Both the position numbers and the translations under genes were made by a program. Shown here one piece after another: positions 45,998 to 57,962 of a stretch of 64,000 nt of DNA. Every line of letters begins with the position of its first letter. The first letter of the stretch is position 1. The stretch comes from Taxillus chinensis. Taxonomy: Eukaryota > Streptophyta > Magnoliopsida > Santalales > Loranthaceae. The notes under the pieces are model-generated. The model did no database searches. It worked only from the letters and a program-made list of their open reading frames with translations, and was not told the DNA's origin. The stretch is taken from NCBI GenBank assembly GCA_023512835.1, contig CM042089.1, positions 56,702,407 to 56,766,406 of the forward strand, read 5' to 3'.

Positions 45998-47924
45998 TGT
46001 TGGACCCCATTTTGTTCGGGTTAGACATACATATTCATTTTTAGCTTTATATTATTCCATATTTGTCATTCACTTTGTATAGATAAATAAAGAGGCGTGA
46101 CTGTTAATTTAAAGGGTGTGACGTTAATTATATATAAAAAACAAAAAAAAACATAAAATAAGAAAATAAGAAAATTCCAAAAAAAACATTTTTCGAACCA
46201 GTTGTATGCCTACATTTTTATCTTTCAAACAACATTTTCTGCACCAAAAATAAAAACCAACGGTCACGCCATTGTTCCAATGGTCATAGCACTATTTCCA
46301 ACGGCTATATTCTCCACCAACGGCCACTTTTCCACCCTATAAATACACCCTCATTCCTCTCCTTCACTCACACAATTTCCACTCTACCACTCTTCAAACT
46401 TTCTTATTCAATTCTCCACTTTTTTTGCCTCCTCTTCTGCGAAAATGGCTAACTAGATAACATGCGTGCTGACAGTGTTGGTGCTGGCATGCACTATTGT
46501 GTATCCTATGATGGGTGGCGCTTTCATACCCTTACTTGCTTTCATCATCCTCTTGTATGTAATGGCAATGGCTATAAAATATATTTTAGCTTGAACCATG
46601 TAATATCTCCACCACGGAGTCCTAAATAAATTGCAGTTTGCATGTTTGTGTGTTATATGTGGGTTTATATATATACATATATAGGTTAAATAAATAAATA
46701 AAACCGTCCTAACGATCAGTCGATCCGAAAAAAAACGTAAACAGTACTTAGGGCACTATGCGAGTTACTGTTTCATGAACAGTACCCCCGGTGCTATTCC
46801 ATGAACAGTGCCCGCACCCTTTATTTGACTTCTTAATAATAATAATCATAAAAATAATAAAAATAGAAGTCCCACATTGAAAGTTTTGCAAAAACTTCCT
46901 CCCCATGACTCCTATATAAGGGGTCCTCTCCCTCTTCCAAAACACACCAACACCATCAAATACACATAACTCTAAAAAAGGAGAGTAGAGTGTAAAATTA
47001 ACTGCGGCTCTAAAAGAGAACTATGGTTATAGTCAAATTAATCTTTTTCCTTCTTTTGTAGAAAAAGGAGACATTCGGGAGAAGGGCGCCCTTGGTCCAC
47101 GATATTCCAGGTTTTTATTCCTTTCCTTATTTAGTTTTTATTATTATTTTGTGTAGTAAATTAGTAGTTAGTTTGTAATTAAATTTAGTATAATTAGTTA
47201 GTTAGTTTTTTAAATTTGGCATAATTAGCATAATTTCAATTAGTTAATTTTAGCATATTTAGTGAATTAGTTAGTTTTTAAATTTAGCATAAATAGTATA
47301 ATTAAATTAGCATAATTAGTTAGTTAATTTTTAATAAGTTTGTAATTAAACTTTTCAAATTTAGACTTGTAAATAGTAATTAAGTCTGGTAATTAATTAA
47401 TTAGCGCGTAATGAATTAAATAACATTAGTAATTAGATAAATTAGTAATTAACTTTTATAATTAATTTTCATATTTAAAATTTAGTAAATAATTAGACTA
47501 ATTTAAATAATTCGTAATTAGATTATGATAATTAAATGTAACTTTTAACTTTTAATTTAATAATTAGCGGGTAAGTAGTAATTAAGCCTGTTAATTAATT
47601 AGCATGTAACAGATTAAAATAACATTTTGAGAATTAGATTTAGATTAGATGTAATTTTAAAAAAACAAAAAAACAAAAAACAAAAACAAAAAAAAAAAAA
47701 ACAAAAAAGAAACCTCCTCCTCCTAAGATAGGTACCGAAAGAGCGTTGTAGGGGTGCTAAAACCTTCCCGACATGTAACCAACTCCCCAACCCACCTCTG
47801 GTAATGCATGCCACATCTTAACTACTCAAGGTAGAGGGTATCCAACTATACCCCAAAAACAGTTGGTGGCAACTCTGTATATTTTATCATTTGGGGTTAG
47901 CCCGGACGAAAACGAGTGATAACA
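45998..47924 (+). repeat. Tat/Ogre 3' LTR (1.93 kb)
   Basis: Starts TGTTGGACCCC and ends GTGATAACA; its last 586 bases match the truncated 5' LTR (12803-13381). It has TATA boxes at about 46336 (CCCTATAAATAC) and 46913 (CTATATAAGG), the second 33 bases behind a snRNA-promoter-like element. The right part is AT-rich with many TAATTA words. There is a short repeat CATGAACAGT (46774-46808). The flank after it is Tekay LTR, not element B. Confidence 0.92.
46868..46921 (+). promoter_or_regulatory. USE-like element plus TATA box in the Tat LTR
   Basis: AGTCCCACATTG (46868-46879) matches the plant snRNA upstream sequence element RTCCCACATCG except for one C-to-T. TATATAAG begins at 46913, 33 bases further on, close to the spacing described for Pol II snRNA genes. 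Activity is inference. Confidence 0.5.
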
Positions 47925-48412
47925 ATTGTGGTAGCCTGTGTGGCTGTGGTTGTGGTAGCCTATGTGGCTGTGGAGCCTGTGTGGTTGTGGTTGTAGAAGC
48001 CTGTGTGGCTGTGGAAATGGTTGTACGTGCCTTTGTGGTTTGTTTGTGTGCTGACATATTTATAAATGTTGATTATAACCTGTTTATATATTATTGCCAC
48101 GACACTGAACTTATACACATTGACATGTAGATGCTAGGAGCATGGGATGTGTTGGGGAGATATGATCCCTACTGAGCTGTGGTTGCTCACCGCTCCTACT
48201 GTGTCTTGTTTGTTTTTAGGAACTTATAGGTGTTAGGTGGGAACACCAAGGTGGAAGACGGAGTTATTTGTTGTGTTTTGTTTTATGTTATTTTGAGGGA
48301 ATTAATGTAACCCCAATGGGAGAAACAATGTAAAAGGTTTTTTTAAATTAATAAAGTGATGTGCTTTGTCTTATGGGCATCTATTGTGGTTTGAATTTAA
48401 TAAAATTATGTG
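47925..48412 (+). repeat. Tekay LTR fragment D, left piece
   Basis: Resembles 7190-7620 of the element A LTR (GCCTGTGTGGCTG repeats, then GGGAACACCAAGGTGGA, then TTGTGGTTTGAA). Its left part is missing at the join with the Tat LTR. It is interrupted by the SIRE solo LTR, with ATGTG at 48408-48412 as target duplication. Confidence 0.85.
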
Positions 48413-49267
48413 TGTTGGATCAAGCCTAGAATTTGGATTATGCAAATAAAACCCAATGTAATTTGATCTAAGACTTTTGTTGTTTCATTTTATGTTATTG
48501 CAGAAGATATGAACTTAATCTGGACCTATACTCGTGAGGGCAAAGAAAAGGACAGGATACATAATCCTGATCTGGACAAGAGTGAGTGTCATCAAATACT
48601 TGGTATATAACCAAGTCTTTACTTCATATAGAATAAGGATCATACGTGCAGACTAATGAGTTAAAGCGACGTACTAAGGAATCTGCGCCTAATACTTTAA
48701 ACAGACTAAGTCAATAGATGCGGAGTAAGAATCCTAGTCTATAAGTCGCACGGAGTAAGTCACAGTTATCTTGGAGTAAAAGAGGCTAAGTCTTCTACTC
48801 AAGCGGACTAAGGAAAAGAATCACGGAGTAAGAAATTCGGAGTATTCTATACATGCGGAGTAAGGAATGACTTATGCGGAATAAGGACCCGAGTCTTTAT
48901 TTCGCACGGAGTAAGGAAACTTGATGCGGAGTAAGGAATCCAAACCTGTTACTCTTGCGGAGTAAGGATGTGCTGATACAGAGTAAGCCATCCGTTCCTT
49001 TAACTCATGCGAGTAAGGAAACTAGATACAGAGTAAGGAAGTGCTAATGCGGAGTATGCACTCCGACTTTCTCATTTATACGGAGTAAGAAAGCGCTGAT
49101 ACGGAATAAGGATTCCAGTACTAAATTGATACGGAGTAAGCAATCATTGTTATGGAGTAAGGATCCAAGCTTAGTTTAACATGGAGTAAGGAACCTTACA
49201 CCGAATTTAAGAAGACGCTGCTTCAATTTATCTCTTCACATTCAAAGTCACCAGCTCGCTGCTTCTC

Positions 49268-50437
49268 GATGTAAGATAAAGGGCCAGTTTGGCATTGCTT
49301 CTGGGAGGCTGCTTCTGCTTATAAAATAAGCAGAAGCAGCAAAAGCTGTTTGGTAAACTTAATAAAAAGTACTTATAAAAAATTTTTTTGCCTTTTTTTT
49401 TATCCAAAAGCAAAAGCAATTCAAGGGTTGCTTTTAGAAGCTGCTTTTATAGGAAGCAGTTTTAAAAAAATAAAAATGACAAAAGTATCTATCATTTAGC
49501 ACAACTACGATCTCTACATCGTGTTTTCGCCACATCAGAGGGACGGCAGAGGGACGGCCGGGGGGAGGGGGGGTAGAGGGACAAAGGGACGGTAGAGGTG
49601 GACATGGCGATCCTGGCCGAGAACGCTCTCTCCCCGATGGGTTTTCGCCACATCGTGTCCCAGACGCCGCGCCACCTCGTCCCCAACGCCCGCCTCCTCT
49701 GCATCATCACCGAGATCATGCACACACACACTCACGCGAAGGGAAAAGGCGCAATGAAGAGGGCAATTCGACGAGGCGGGGAAATGGGGTGCGATTCCAC
49801 CATGGGAAGAGGGGAAGGGGAGGGGAGGTTGGGTTCTTGTTGGGTCACTTGATCTATGGACATTTTTTTGATGTGGGGTGCTTTTAGCTTGGAGCAGCAA
49901 ACCAGAGTAATGGGTTTTGGAGGCTTTGGGGGAGGGAAATGAAGACCACGACTGCTGGCTCCCAAGAAACACTGGGAATAAGAGGGAGGGCGATTTATAG
50001 AGGATGAAGAAGAAGAGTGTCAGCGACATTGAATTGGATTATTGAGCAATTGAATTCATAAGGAAGGAATAACTGAGTGAATTAGGTTATGGGTGTTGTG
50101 CGCCACCTTCGAGCTCGTCCAGGAGAAGAAGTTCGGGGAAAAGAGGAAGTGCTCCGCCGCGTATTGTTCGTCCCATGGGTGAGTTTAAAATATTTTTTCT
50201 AATTTTTTTATAAAAAATTATAATACAACTAAAAAGGTTATTTTTGTCTTTTAAATTTCTACAGTACTTTCATTTTTAATTTACCAAACACTTATCACCT
50301 GCTTTTAAATTTTAAAGTACTTTTAAAATTATATTTTATCAAACACTCACTTGTTTATTTTCATAGCAACTTATTTCTCCAGCACAGCTAAAAACAGCTT
50401 CTTCTAAAAGCACAACATTACCAAAGTAAGCCAAACT
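49268..50437. mobile_element. Non-autonomous DNA transposon with GC-rich cargo, superfamily unresolved
   Basis: Left end GGGCCAGTTTGGC and right end reading AGTTTGGCTTACTTTGG in reverse form partial terminal inverted repeats, with sub-terminal AAAGCAGAAGC and AAAGCAGC words. Alignment of the interrupted LTR (GATGTAAGA, then TTGAGAACC) places the insertion between 49255 and 50445. The ends are AT-rich, but 49530-50180 is GC-rich and looks like coding DNA. I could not settle the target duplication, so Harbinger-like or hAT-like both remain possible. Confidence 0.6.
49601..50178 (+). pseudogene. Possible captured host gene pieces in the transposon
   Basis: Two GC-rich stretches read like exons: from 49601 (MAILAENALSPMGFRHIVSQ and about 20 more residues) and about 50105-50178 (FELVQEKKFGEKRKCSAAY), the latter ending at a consensus donor GGTGAGT. 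I do not recognise the parent gene. It may also be chance, as the opposite strand is open too. Confidence 0.3.
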
Positions 50438-50737
50438 CGTTGAGAACCTAAAGCATCTTACACGTGGATCATCCGGATATGTGGGCACAACTTAGACTGA
50501 ACTTGGGAACTCACAAACGCGCTTATGTTTTGTAAACCCAAGACCTTGAGCTCCACATCCGCAACACTTAAAACAGAGAGGATTTCGAGGAACAGTCAAT
50601 GTGCACATAGTCCGGAACAACAAGTTCCAAGACTGTCTCTCAAGGATGTGTTATATATATAATGTAAACCTTGTACATGAAAAGTGTGAATATACGAGAA
50701 CTCAAGTAGATCATAGAGGCTAGTGTGTGAGTACATT

Positions 50738-53388
50738 TGTCATGCCCCCAAATTCCAGGGAACCCGGAACTAGGAGCATGACTTCCCCTTGCCCGCACCC
50801 GAAAGGTCAAGGGGTTGGTGACTAGCACCAATGGAGAATACACCGCAGGTGCTGTCTCAAATATGCAACACTGTACAGTCATACATCAAGGGTAATCCTG
50901 TACTTTCCCATATATCATCATGTATACAATGAGTCAAACAGTCATACAGACATCACATCACAAACAATATGCAAATACAACTATCCACGGACCCATGTCT
51001 GGGATACAACACATAATACAATACAAAATACAGTACTCATACATCAGAGTAGTGGGCACGTCCTCCTGGAAGAAAGTCCTCCACTAGTCTCGGGTCACAC
51101 CTGAAAAGGGGAAATAACAAGTAGAAGTGAGCGACAAACTCAGTAGGTGACCCCAATATTCCACATCATGCAAACGTACAAGTCTATGTTACATGCTCTG
51201 TGTACTCGTGCACTGTGTAGTGTGCACAATCATCAGGACTCAGCTTGTAAACAAACATCAGGACCCAGCCTGCCCTTACAGACAGCTTGTCCACGATTCT
51301 CAACAGGATCCCAGCTCAGGGCACTCAGCCCTACCACAGCCCTATATGCCCAGACACAGTGCCACACAGGCCTACCATCGGCGCATATGCCTGCCACGGC
51401 CACAGCGCAATATGCCCCCGGCCACAGTACCACACAGGCCTGCCATCAGCGCATATGCCTACCCTGTCAACCACATAGCATCATCTGTGCTCCACGGTGA
51501 GAACCCAACAAGTCATGGAACCCAAGTCCCAAATCCGCAACCCAACATACCAACACCAATATGGTCTTAAGGTGTACAACACTCCCTTTAGAATTGTAGT
51601 CAGTCTTCACAAGTCGATCCTCATTCCTTGACTAAGAAAGGAGATACCCATAGCAGCTATTTTCTTCCAATAAAAAGTCCCGGCATTGGGTCTCCAGATC
51701 ATAACTAAAATAATCTAATTTTTGGGGAATTTTCTGAAATTTCTAACCCCACTTTCCAAAAATTCACCTCTACGAAAAATTGGATTTTTTCCGAGATTTT
51801 ACACTAAATCCCAATTTTCACATTTTGAAAGAGTGGGAATTAATTTTTCTAGTATTTTTCTTTGAATCCAAATGGGGGGCATTTCGTTATTTACATTGTA
51901 ACTTAAGTATAATACTTTATAAGTTACAATGCAAATGGTCTAGTCCAGTGCAGCTGCACTGGCTCGAAGCTGCCTAACTCGTAGCTTCAGGACTGCGACT
52001 CGTAGCTGCAGAGCGCAGAACTGCAGTGCGCCTCGACGACTCGAAGGTGGTCTTCAATCCTCGACCTTCAGACCACGACTTTCGACTCTCGGACTACGAA
52101 ACTACGGGTCTACGAACTACGACCCTACAAACTACGGGTCTATGAACTACAACCCTACGAACTACGAGTTTACGAACTTTCGACCCAAATCTTCGGGTCT
52201 TCATCCTTTCGACCCAGTAACGCGCCCAGGGTACTGTTCATCGTCATTTTCGCCTGTTCTTCATCTGGAACTAACCCAGCGACCCCCAGACGCTCCCAAA
52301 CATACGTTTTACGCAACAGATGACCATATCTACCTCAAAACGTGTCCAGAACATCTCTAAATCGCACAGATAACAGCAAAAACACGCACCAAATTTTAGA
52401 TTTCTAGAAATCTAGATCTAAATCTAGATTTCCATGGTTGACTTCTCAACCCTCATGGAATATGCAATTAAACAGCCCTAGATCACAGAAACACATATTA
52501 AAACTGATATAAAATAGTTCTTAACTACAGATCTTATGCTAAACCATTAGATCTAACCCAAAATTGGATTTCTCCCCAAAACCTAGGGTTCATGCTCAAT
52601 TTCATAAATAAATCATGATAAATTCGTGCAGATCCAAAACAGAATCAAATAAGGAGTTTAAGGACACCTACTTGGAGTGATTCTTTGAGCTCCACGAACC
52701 CAAATCGCCCCAAATTGCCAAGGCACCAAGCTCCAAGCTCTCTCTCTCTCTCTCTCTCTCTCACGCACAAACGTGATAGCGTAAAGTGAAAGCTTTTTCT
52801 TTTTCCTGCTATTTATATTTCTGCCAGTCATTGACCAATAACTAACCTAGTCAATCATTGACCTAGTCAATAATTGACCTCCAAGGTCCCGAACTCCAAA
52901 TCAAGTCAAATTACAGTCAAAATGCTCGAAATGATGAGTACAACACTATTCAAATAATATCACACCCACATGACCGCCCAAACGCAAAGTCAACCAATAA
53001 ACCCCAAAAAGTCAACAATCGGGTCAAACGGGGCCCCGACTCGGAATCGGGCTCAGATACAGTCAAAATGCTCACATCGACGACTATACTACCGTCCAGA
53101 TAGTTGCATTCCCATAGAATGGCTGTCTCTCAAAACTACCAAAATACGAGTCTTTACATCCTCCCCACCTTAGGACTTTTCGTCCTCGAAAATAAAACAC
53201 ATGCTCAAAAAACATAGCAAAATTCAAGCTCAATGTCCCAACAACAAAACATAAAACATGATCACACATGTGCAATGCAACTCACAACAAGCCAAACGGG
53301 TTAACAAAATCCAACAACAACAAGCTAAACCGCATCTCCAACAACATGTGCATAAAGCATAACTCATACCTCAGGGAAGGTCCTCACA
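50738..53388 (-). repeat. Tekay B-type LTR (50738-53158) with 230 bases of internal sequence, target duplication ACATT
   Basis: TGTCATGCCCC (50738) to CTTTACA (53158) is one full LTR of 2421 bases, the reverse of element B's LTR family. It is followed by the polypurine tract and hairpin box (ACTTTTCGTCCTCGAAAA near 53175) and about 210 bases more. ACATT flanks the whole at 50733-50737 and 53389-53393. A remnant with only LTR plus the end of the internal region between target sites suggests an unusual deletion or an incomplete copy. It contains a CT run (about 52737-52763). Confidence 0.8.
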
Positions 53389-53616
53389 ACATTGTAAACA
53401 GAGTGTTAGAGAGTTGTTAAGTAGATCAAAAAGCTCTTCTGCTTCCATTTTGTTGTACTTATCATTTTGATAATAAAACAAAATACTTCCACTATCTGGT
53501 TATCTTTCGCATTGATTCTATTTCTTAACCAGATAGGTGTTGTGCCACAGAGTTACACAAGAGTTTCGATAAGAGCCTATTCACCCCCCTCTAGGCTCCA
53601 AGGGACCAACAATGTG

Positions 53617-53716
53617 ATGTCTTGTGTAGTATTATTAATCCCAACCCCTTATCCACAACGTGAGTAAAGGGGAGTCATGAACTGGTTTCCTCGGGTTGGA
53701 AATCCAGGGCGTGACA
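53617..53716 (+). repeat. Tekay LTR fragment D, right piece
   Basis: ATCCCAACCCCTT to GGGCGTGACA matches the LTR end at 7690-7766. No primer binding site follows, so D is a solo LTR or a truncated copy. Confidence 0.85.
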
Positions 53717-53779
53717 GGAGGTTAGGGTTGAGCCGGGGGGTTGAGCAGCAGCGTGGACTCGGTCGCGGGTTAGCGGTCT
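53717..53779. other. Short unclassified stretch
   Basis: Sixty-three GC-rich bases between two LTRs. Its last five bases (GGTCT) are the left target site of the next solo LTR, so it was once joined to 56211 onwards. Confidence 0.6.
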
Positions 53780-55757
53780 TGTCACGCCCCAATTTCCTTT
53801 CACTTGGAAATGGGTAGTGACTGCCCATGCCCGCACCCGAAGGGTCAAGGGGTTGGTGCAAGCACCTAAAAAGGACTTATGACATGGGTGCTGTCCCGAA
53901 CTTGTACAACCAAGCTAACATGCCACGAGGCATGCTCCTGCTCCCAAACCATGCACACAACCACAAAACAAACAATAACCATATCTCAATTTATTTCATT
54001 TCAAAGGGGCTCAAAGTTCATTACAACTTAATTGGGGAAAAACTCTTATCAAACCACAATATGTTCTGTTTACAAACAATCCAAACCATAAAAACACAAA
54101 TCCACAAAAGCAATGAAATTAATATAAAGTCTTCAGCCTTAGTAGCCTACCACCACAACTCCTCCACCTACCGCCTGCTAGACCCTGCAAAAAGAACAGT
54201 TTATAGGAGGGGTGAGCAAACCATAGCTCAGTAGGGTTCCAGTCTCCCCAGACCCATCCCACTCTACAAAATGCATGACAAGTGTATACTTGTGCTCGTG
54301 TAGTGCCTAAAACTAAAGCAGCAAATATCACCCAGTAACACGCCATTTACCTGTGCCCACACTGGAGGGCAGAGGACACCCCGCCACCACGACGACATGA
54401 CATACCACATCCAGGCGAATGTTGCATGGTCACCAATGCAACATTTTCCACCCGAGTCAGATATGGCCATCACCTCCTCGGACGCCATACCTACCCTCAG
54501 GAATCGGTGCAGACTTAGCCCACCATCGTGAGTGCTACACCGAGGCTCAGGACGGCAGTCCTGGCCAAATCTCAAAGGGGTCCAGTAGTTGTACCTGGCC
54601 CATAAGTCAGCTCAACCCACAAGTATTTGGGTACTCATTCTCAAACACAAGTTCATAACATCTCAACAAGTACATTTCAAGTACATCTCAGTAAACACAG
54701 CTCAAACACAAATGTAACTCAGTAATGCAACTCAGCCATACATCTCAACTCAATACAAAGTAACCCAGCAATTTATCTCATCTCAATACAAGGTAACTTA
54801 GTGAGCATAACTCAAACGTGTTAATGCAACTTAGCAAGCATAACTCAGACATATTAATGTAAACCAACAGTACACTCAGCTCATGCAGTGCAACAACATT
54901 TTCACTAACATTCACAGTTTACAGTTTTACCAACATAGGTGTTTTTGAACTGTTTTGGCAAGTTTTTAGACAAATTCAACTCATGAATATTATCCAAATC
55001 ACTTTATTTTCCACACAAGGGATTTTTGGCTAAATGGGGCAGCCAAAAGAGGCAAAATGAAGGGTGTGCGTCATATGGGCCATATGACGTGCAGGGGTAT
55101 TTTTGGCTCCCTACCTTCTACACATCTCAAGGAAGTCTGGGGTAAATTCTCAGGGTATTTGGACCTGCACGCCATATGGGGATATGGCATGCAATATGGC
55201 GTGCAGTCATGTTTTTGCACAGTTTTCTTTGTTTTGTTATTCTAAAGATTTCTCTCTAAAGAACCCACCTCAAATTCCGGTTAGTTTGTGAGTCATTAGG
55301 TTTTAAACCTAGAATACAAGGCCTATTTTCAATTCCAGCCTCTACACTCATGCCCAACTACCCATCCAGACAAACCCAGGCCATCTAAATCAATTCTTCC
55401 TCAGATATCTATATTGAAAATCTCAATAAACCAACACACGCACATATATATATATATATATATATATACTTATCATCACATTCATAGAGTTTGGGGGTAA
55501 GAAAAGGGTCACAAAGGATCCACTACTAAATTTCTAGGACTCATCCATGACAGGTAAAATCCAGAATTTTGTGAGAGAGTTTCAAGGGTTGATAAAGAAA
55601 TCCTTACCTCAAGAATTTGGGAATACAACAGATCATTGTATCCTAGCTACCTCAACGCCTTCGGTCTCCCGTCGTCAGCAAGGAACCTTAGGTCGTCGGC
55701 TTTGGATCGTCTCCCTCCCTCTCTAGCCATCTCTCCCTCTCTCTGACCATGTCTCTC

Positions 55758-55803
<46 letters not shown>

Positions 55804-56205
55804 GGCTACAAGGGTTACAAGGATCAAGAACCCTAATCCTTAGAGCTCCACCTTTTTATATAGACCCCTCTTAATCAAAACAACGTAGTTTTGATTAATT
55901 GAAGCCCAGCAGCTTACAGCCCAAAGCCCATGGTTTTCTAACCCACCTCATCAAGCTTAACAGCCCATTTTTATTAAGCCCAACTCATATTTAAAATAAA
56001 AACCCTCAAATAAATATTAATTGGGATATTTAAATATATGTGAAAATCCCAAAATACCCCTTAGGGCCTCAAACTCCAAATTGAGCCCAAGTATAGTCAA
56101 AATTCTCCATTCGACTAGCACCTCACTGTTCTGATGTTCATTCTCTAAGACAAGGTCTCTTACTCAAGGCTAACTCCAAGAACCCCTCAAACACGAGTCC
56201 TTATA
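53780..56205 (-). repeat. Solo LTR, Tekay-related, target duplication GGTCT
   Basis: TGTCACGCCCC to GAGTCCTTATA (final CA mutated to TA), flanked by GGTCT at 53775-53779 and 56206-56210; 2426 bases. In element orientation it starts like the other Tekay LTRs (TATAAGGACTCG), has TATATAAAAAGG and the palindrome with one change (55874-55895), a TA run (55446-55468) and a long CT run (55741-55801). Confidence 0.88.
55741..55801. repeat. CT microsatellite
   Basis: Interrupted CT repeats in the solo LTR, in the region that would be the transcribed leader. Confidence 0.9.
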
Positions 56206-56210
56206 GGTCT

Positions 56211-57189
56211 GGTTTGGTCAGAGAGAGAGGAGGCAACCATGGTTGGGTTTAGCTAGCTGGAGGGATGGGCGAGTGGTGGTCCGATGGTCCTCCGGGATCA
56301 CGGCGTCTGTTGCGTGGATCTGGTGATGGAGACGAGATGGGAAAGGAGAGAGGAGGAAGACGACACTGGAGTTGGTGAAAGGGATAAGATCGCACGAGAG
56401 ATGGCTTATGTGGCTGCTAATTTTTTGTTTAATTTTTATTATTTATTTTTTTGTTTTTGATTTTTTTTTTGATTTTTGTTTTGTTTTATTTAGTTTTTAA
56501 CCAACCAAGGGCCGACACATGGCCTGGAGACGATCGGGGAAAATAAAATAAAAGAAAAAAGAAAAAAAAATTTGTTTTTGAGTTTTTAACCGATATCTTT
56601 CAGTTTTTGGGATCGACAGGGCAAACCGGATTTCAAAACATTTCGAAAAATTGTTTTTGGACTCGGGCTGTCATGAAGAGCGACCCCGTGTCAATTTTAT
56701 TTGAAAACGATCTTGTTTTTACCACAAGCCTGTACTGAGTGCTCCAAGACTATTTTATTATTGAAAAACGATTTATTTTTAATTTTTATTGAAAAAGGCC
56801 CCGAGAGCGAATATATACAATATATGTCAAAATTCTCAGAATGACAAGTAGGATGAGATTATGAGGTTTGTGACCTGATTTGAGTGCCGTTTGAAAGGTC
56901 AATTACCGTTTTGACCCCCACTAGCGGCCCGGATGCCATTTTGACCCTCTTCGTTTGACCTCAGAATTAAGCACGGTCGAAAGCGTTGATCCTCGAACTT
57001 AATTTTCGATCGCCCAGGACCAGCTCTTTGGCATTTGGAGGCCTTTCTTGAATACTTTCTTAAAATTAGCACTTATAACTTAACGGTCACGACTTTGTCG
57101 TCCTACAAAAATTTCACAAACCGAGGTGGCGTGGAAGGAAATTGAATTTGATGAAATGTGTCCAACTCAGAAAAATACGGTTCAACAGT
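56211..57189. other. Unclassified repeat-like stretch
   Basis: About 1 kb with no gene. It starts with AG-rich sequence, then T-rich, then GTCAAAATTCTCAGAATGAC-like words found in Tekay LTRs (compare 56094). It is probably the left part of the LTR that ends at 57962, but I cannot align it. Confidence 0.45.
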
Positions 57190-57962
57190 GTGTTGGTTTG
57201 AGGATTGGGCCTTGGGCTTGGTGACTTGTTTGTGTTCTCACTGTGATGCACAGGTTATGCTATGTGGTTGACTTGATAGGCTGAGGCCTGGATTGAGCTA
57301 TTGTGCTCGTGATGATAAGTTGTGGCTTGTGTGAGTTGTTGAGCTTGTGGTGTTAAGGCTGAGTGCCCTGAGCTGGAATCCTGTTGAGGATCGTAGACAA
57401 GTTGTCCTGTGTGAACAGTCTGGGACCTGATGTTTGTTTGCAGGTTAAGTGCTGATGATTGTGTATACTACACGGTACACAAGTACACTGAACATATAGT
57501 ATAAACTTATATGTTGTGCATAATTGAGTGATGTGGAGTTTTGAGGTCACCTATTAAGCTTGTAGCTTATCCCTACTTTCTTGTTTCTCTTTTTTAGGTG
57601 TGGCTAGAGACTAGTGGAGGACTTTTTTCTAGAAAGACATGTCCACTACTCTGATGTATGATACAATATTATATGTTGTATTGATTTTATATTATATCCC
57701 GGACATTGGTTCATGAACAGTTGTATTTGCACACTTTTTGTGATGTGATATTTGTATGACTGTTTGACATATTGTTTTGCATATTGATGTATGGAAACGT
57801 ACAGGATCGCCCTTAATGTGTGACTGTATAGATTGCATGATTGAGACAACACCCACATGTAGTCTGTATTGGTGCTTGTCACCAACCCCTTGACCTTTCA
57901 GGTGCGGGCAAGGGAAAGTCATGTTCTTGGTTCTAGGTTCCTTGGAATTCAGGGGCATGACA
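57190..57962 (+). repeat. B-type Tekay LTR, right part
   Basis: Matches 8750-9637 of element B's LTR (TTGGTTTGAGGA at the left, GGGCTGAGTGCCCTGAGC-like block, end GGGGCATGACA). No primer binding site follows. Confidence 0.85.

Larger units (their letters stand above)
48413..53611 (+). repeat. SIRE-type solo LTR with nested insertions, target duplication ATGTG
   Basis: TGTTGGATC to ACCAACA, plus orientation, flanked by ATGTG at 48408-48412 and 53612-53616. It matches the reverse complement of 20032-21270 but is more diverged, so it is an older insertion of the same family. The pieces 48413-49267, about 50438-50737 and 53394-53611 are LTR; the rest is two later insertions. No internal region is left. 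Confidence 0.88.

Noticed and set aside
48700..49200. Regular spaced repeats resembling a CRISPR array
   Set aside because: Units are imperfect, spacing is irregular and the array lies within a plant LTR; it is a minisatellite.
49535..50029. Minus-strand open frame of 164 codons in the small transposon
   Set aside because: Low-complexity Pro/Ser-rich content; GC-rich DNA is open on both strands, and the plus strand fits exons better.
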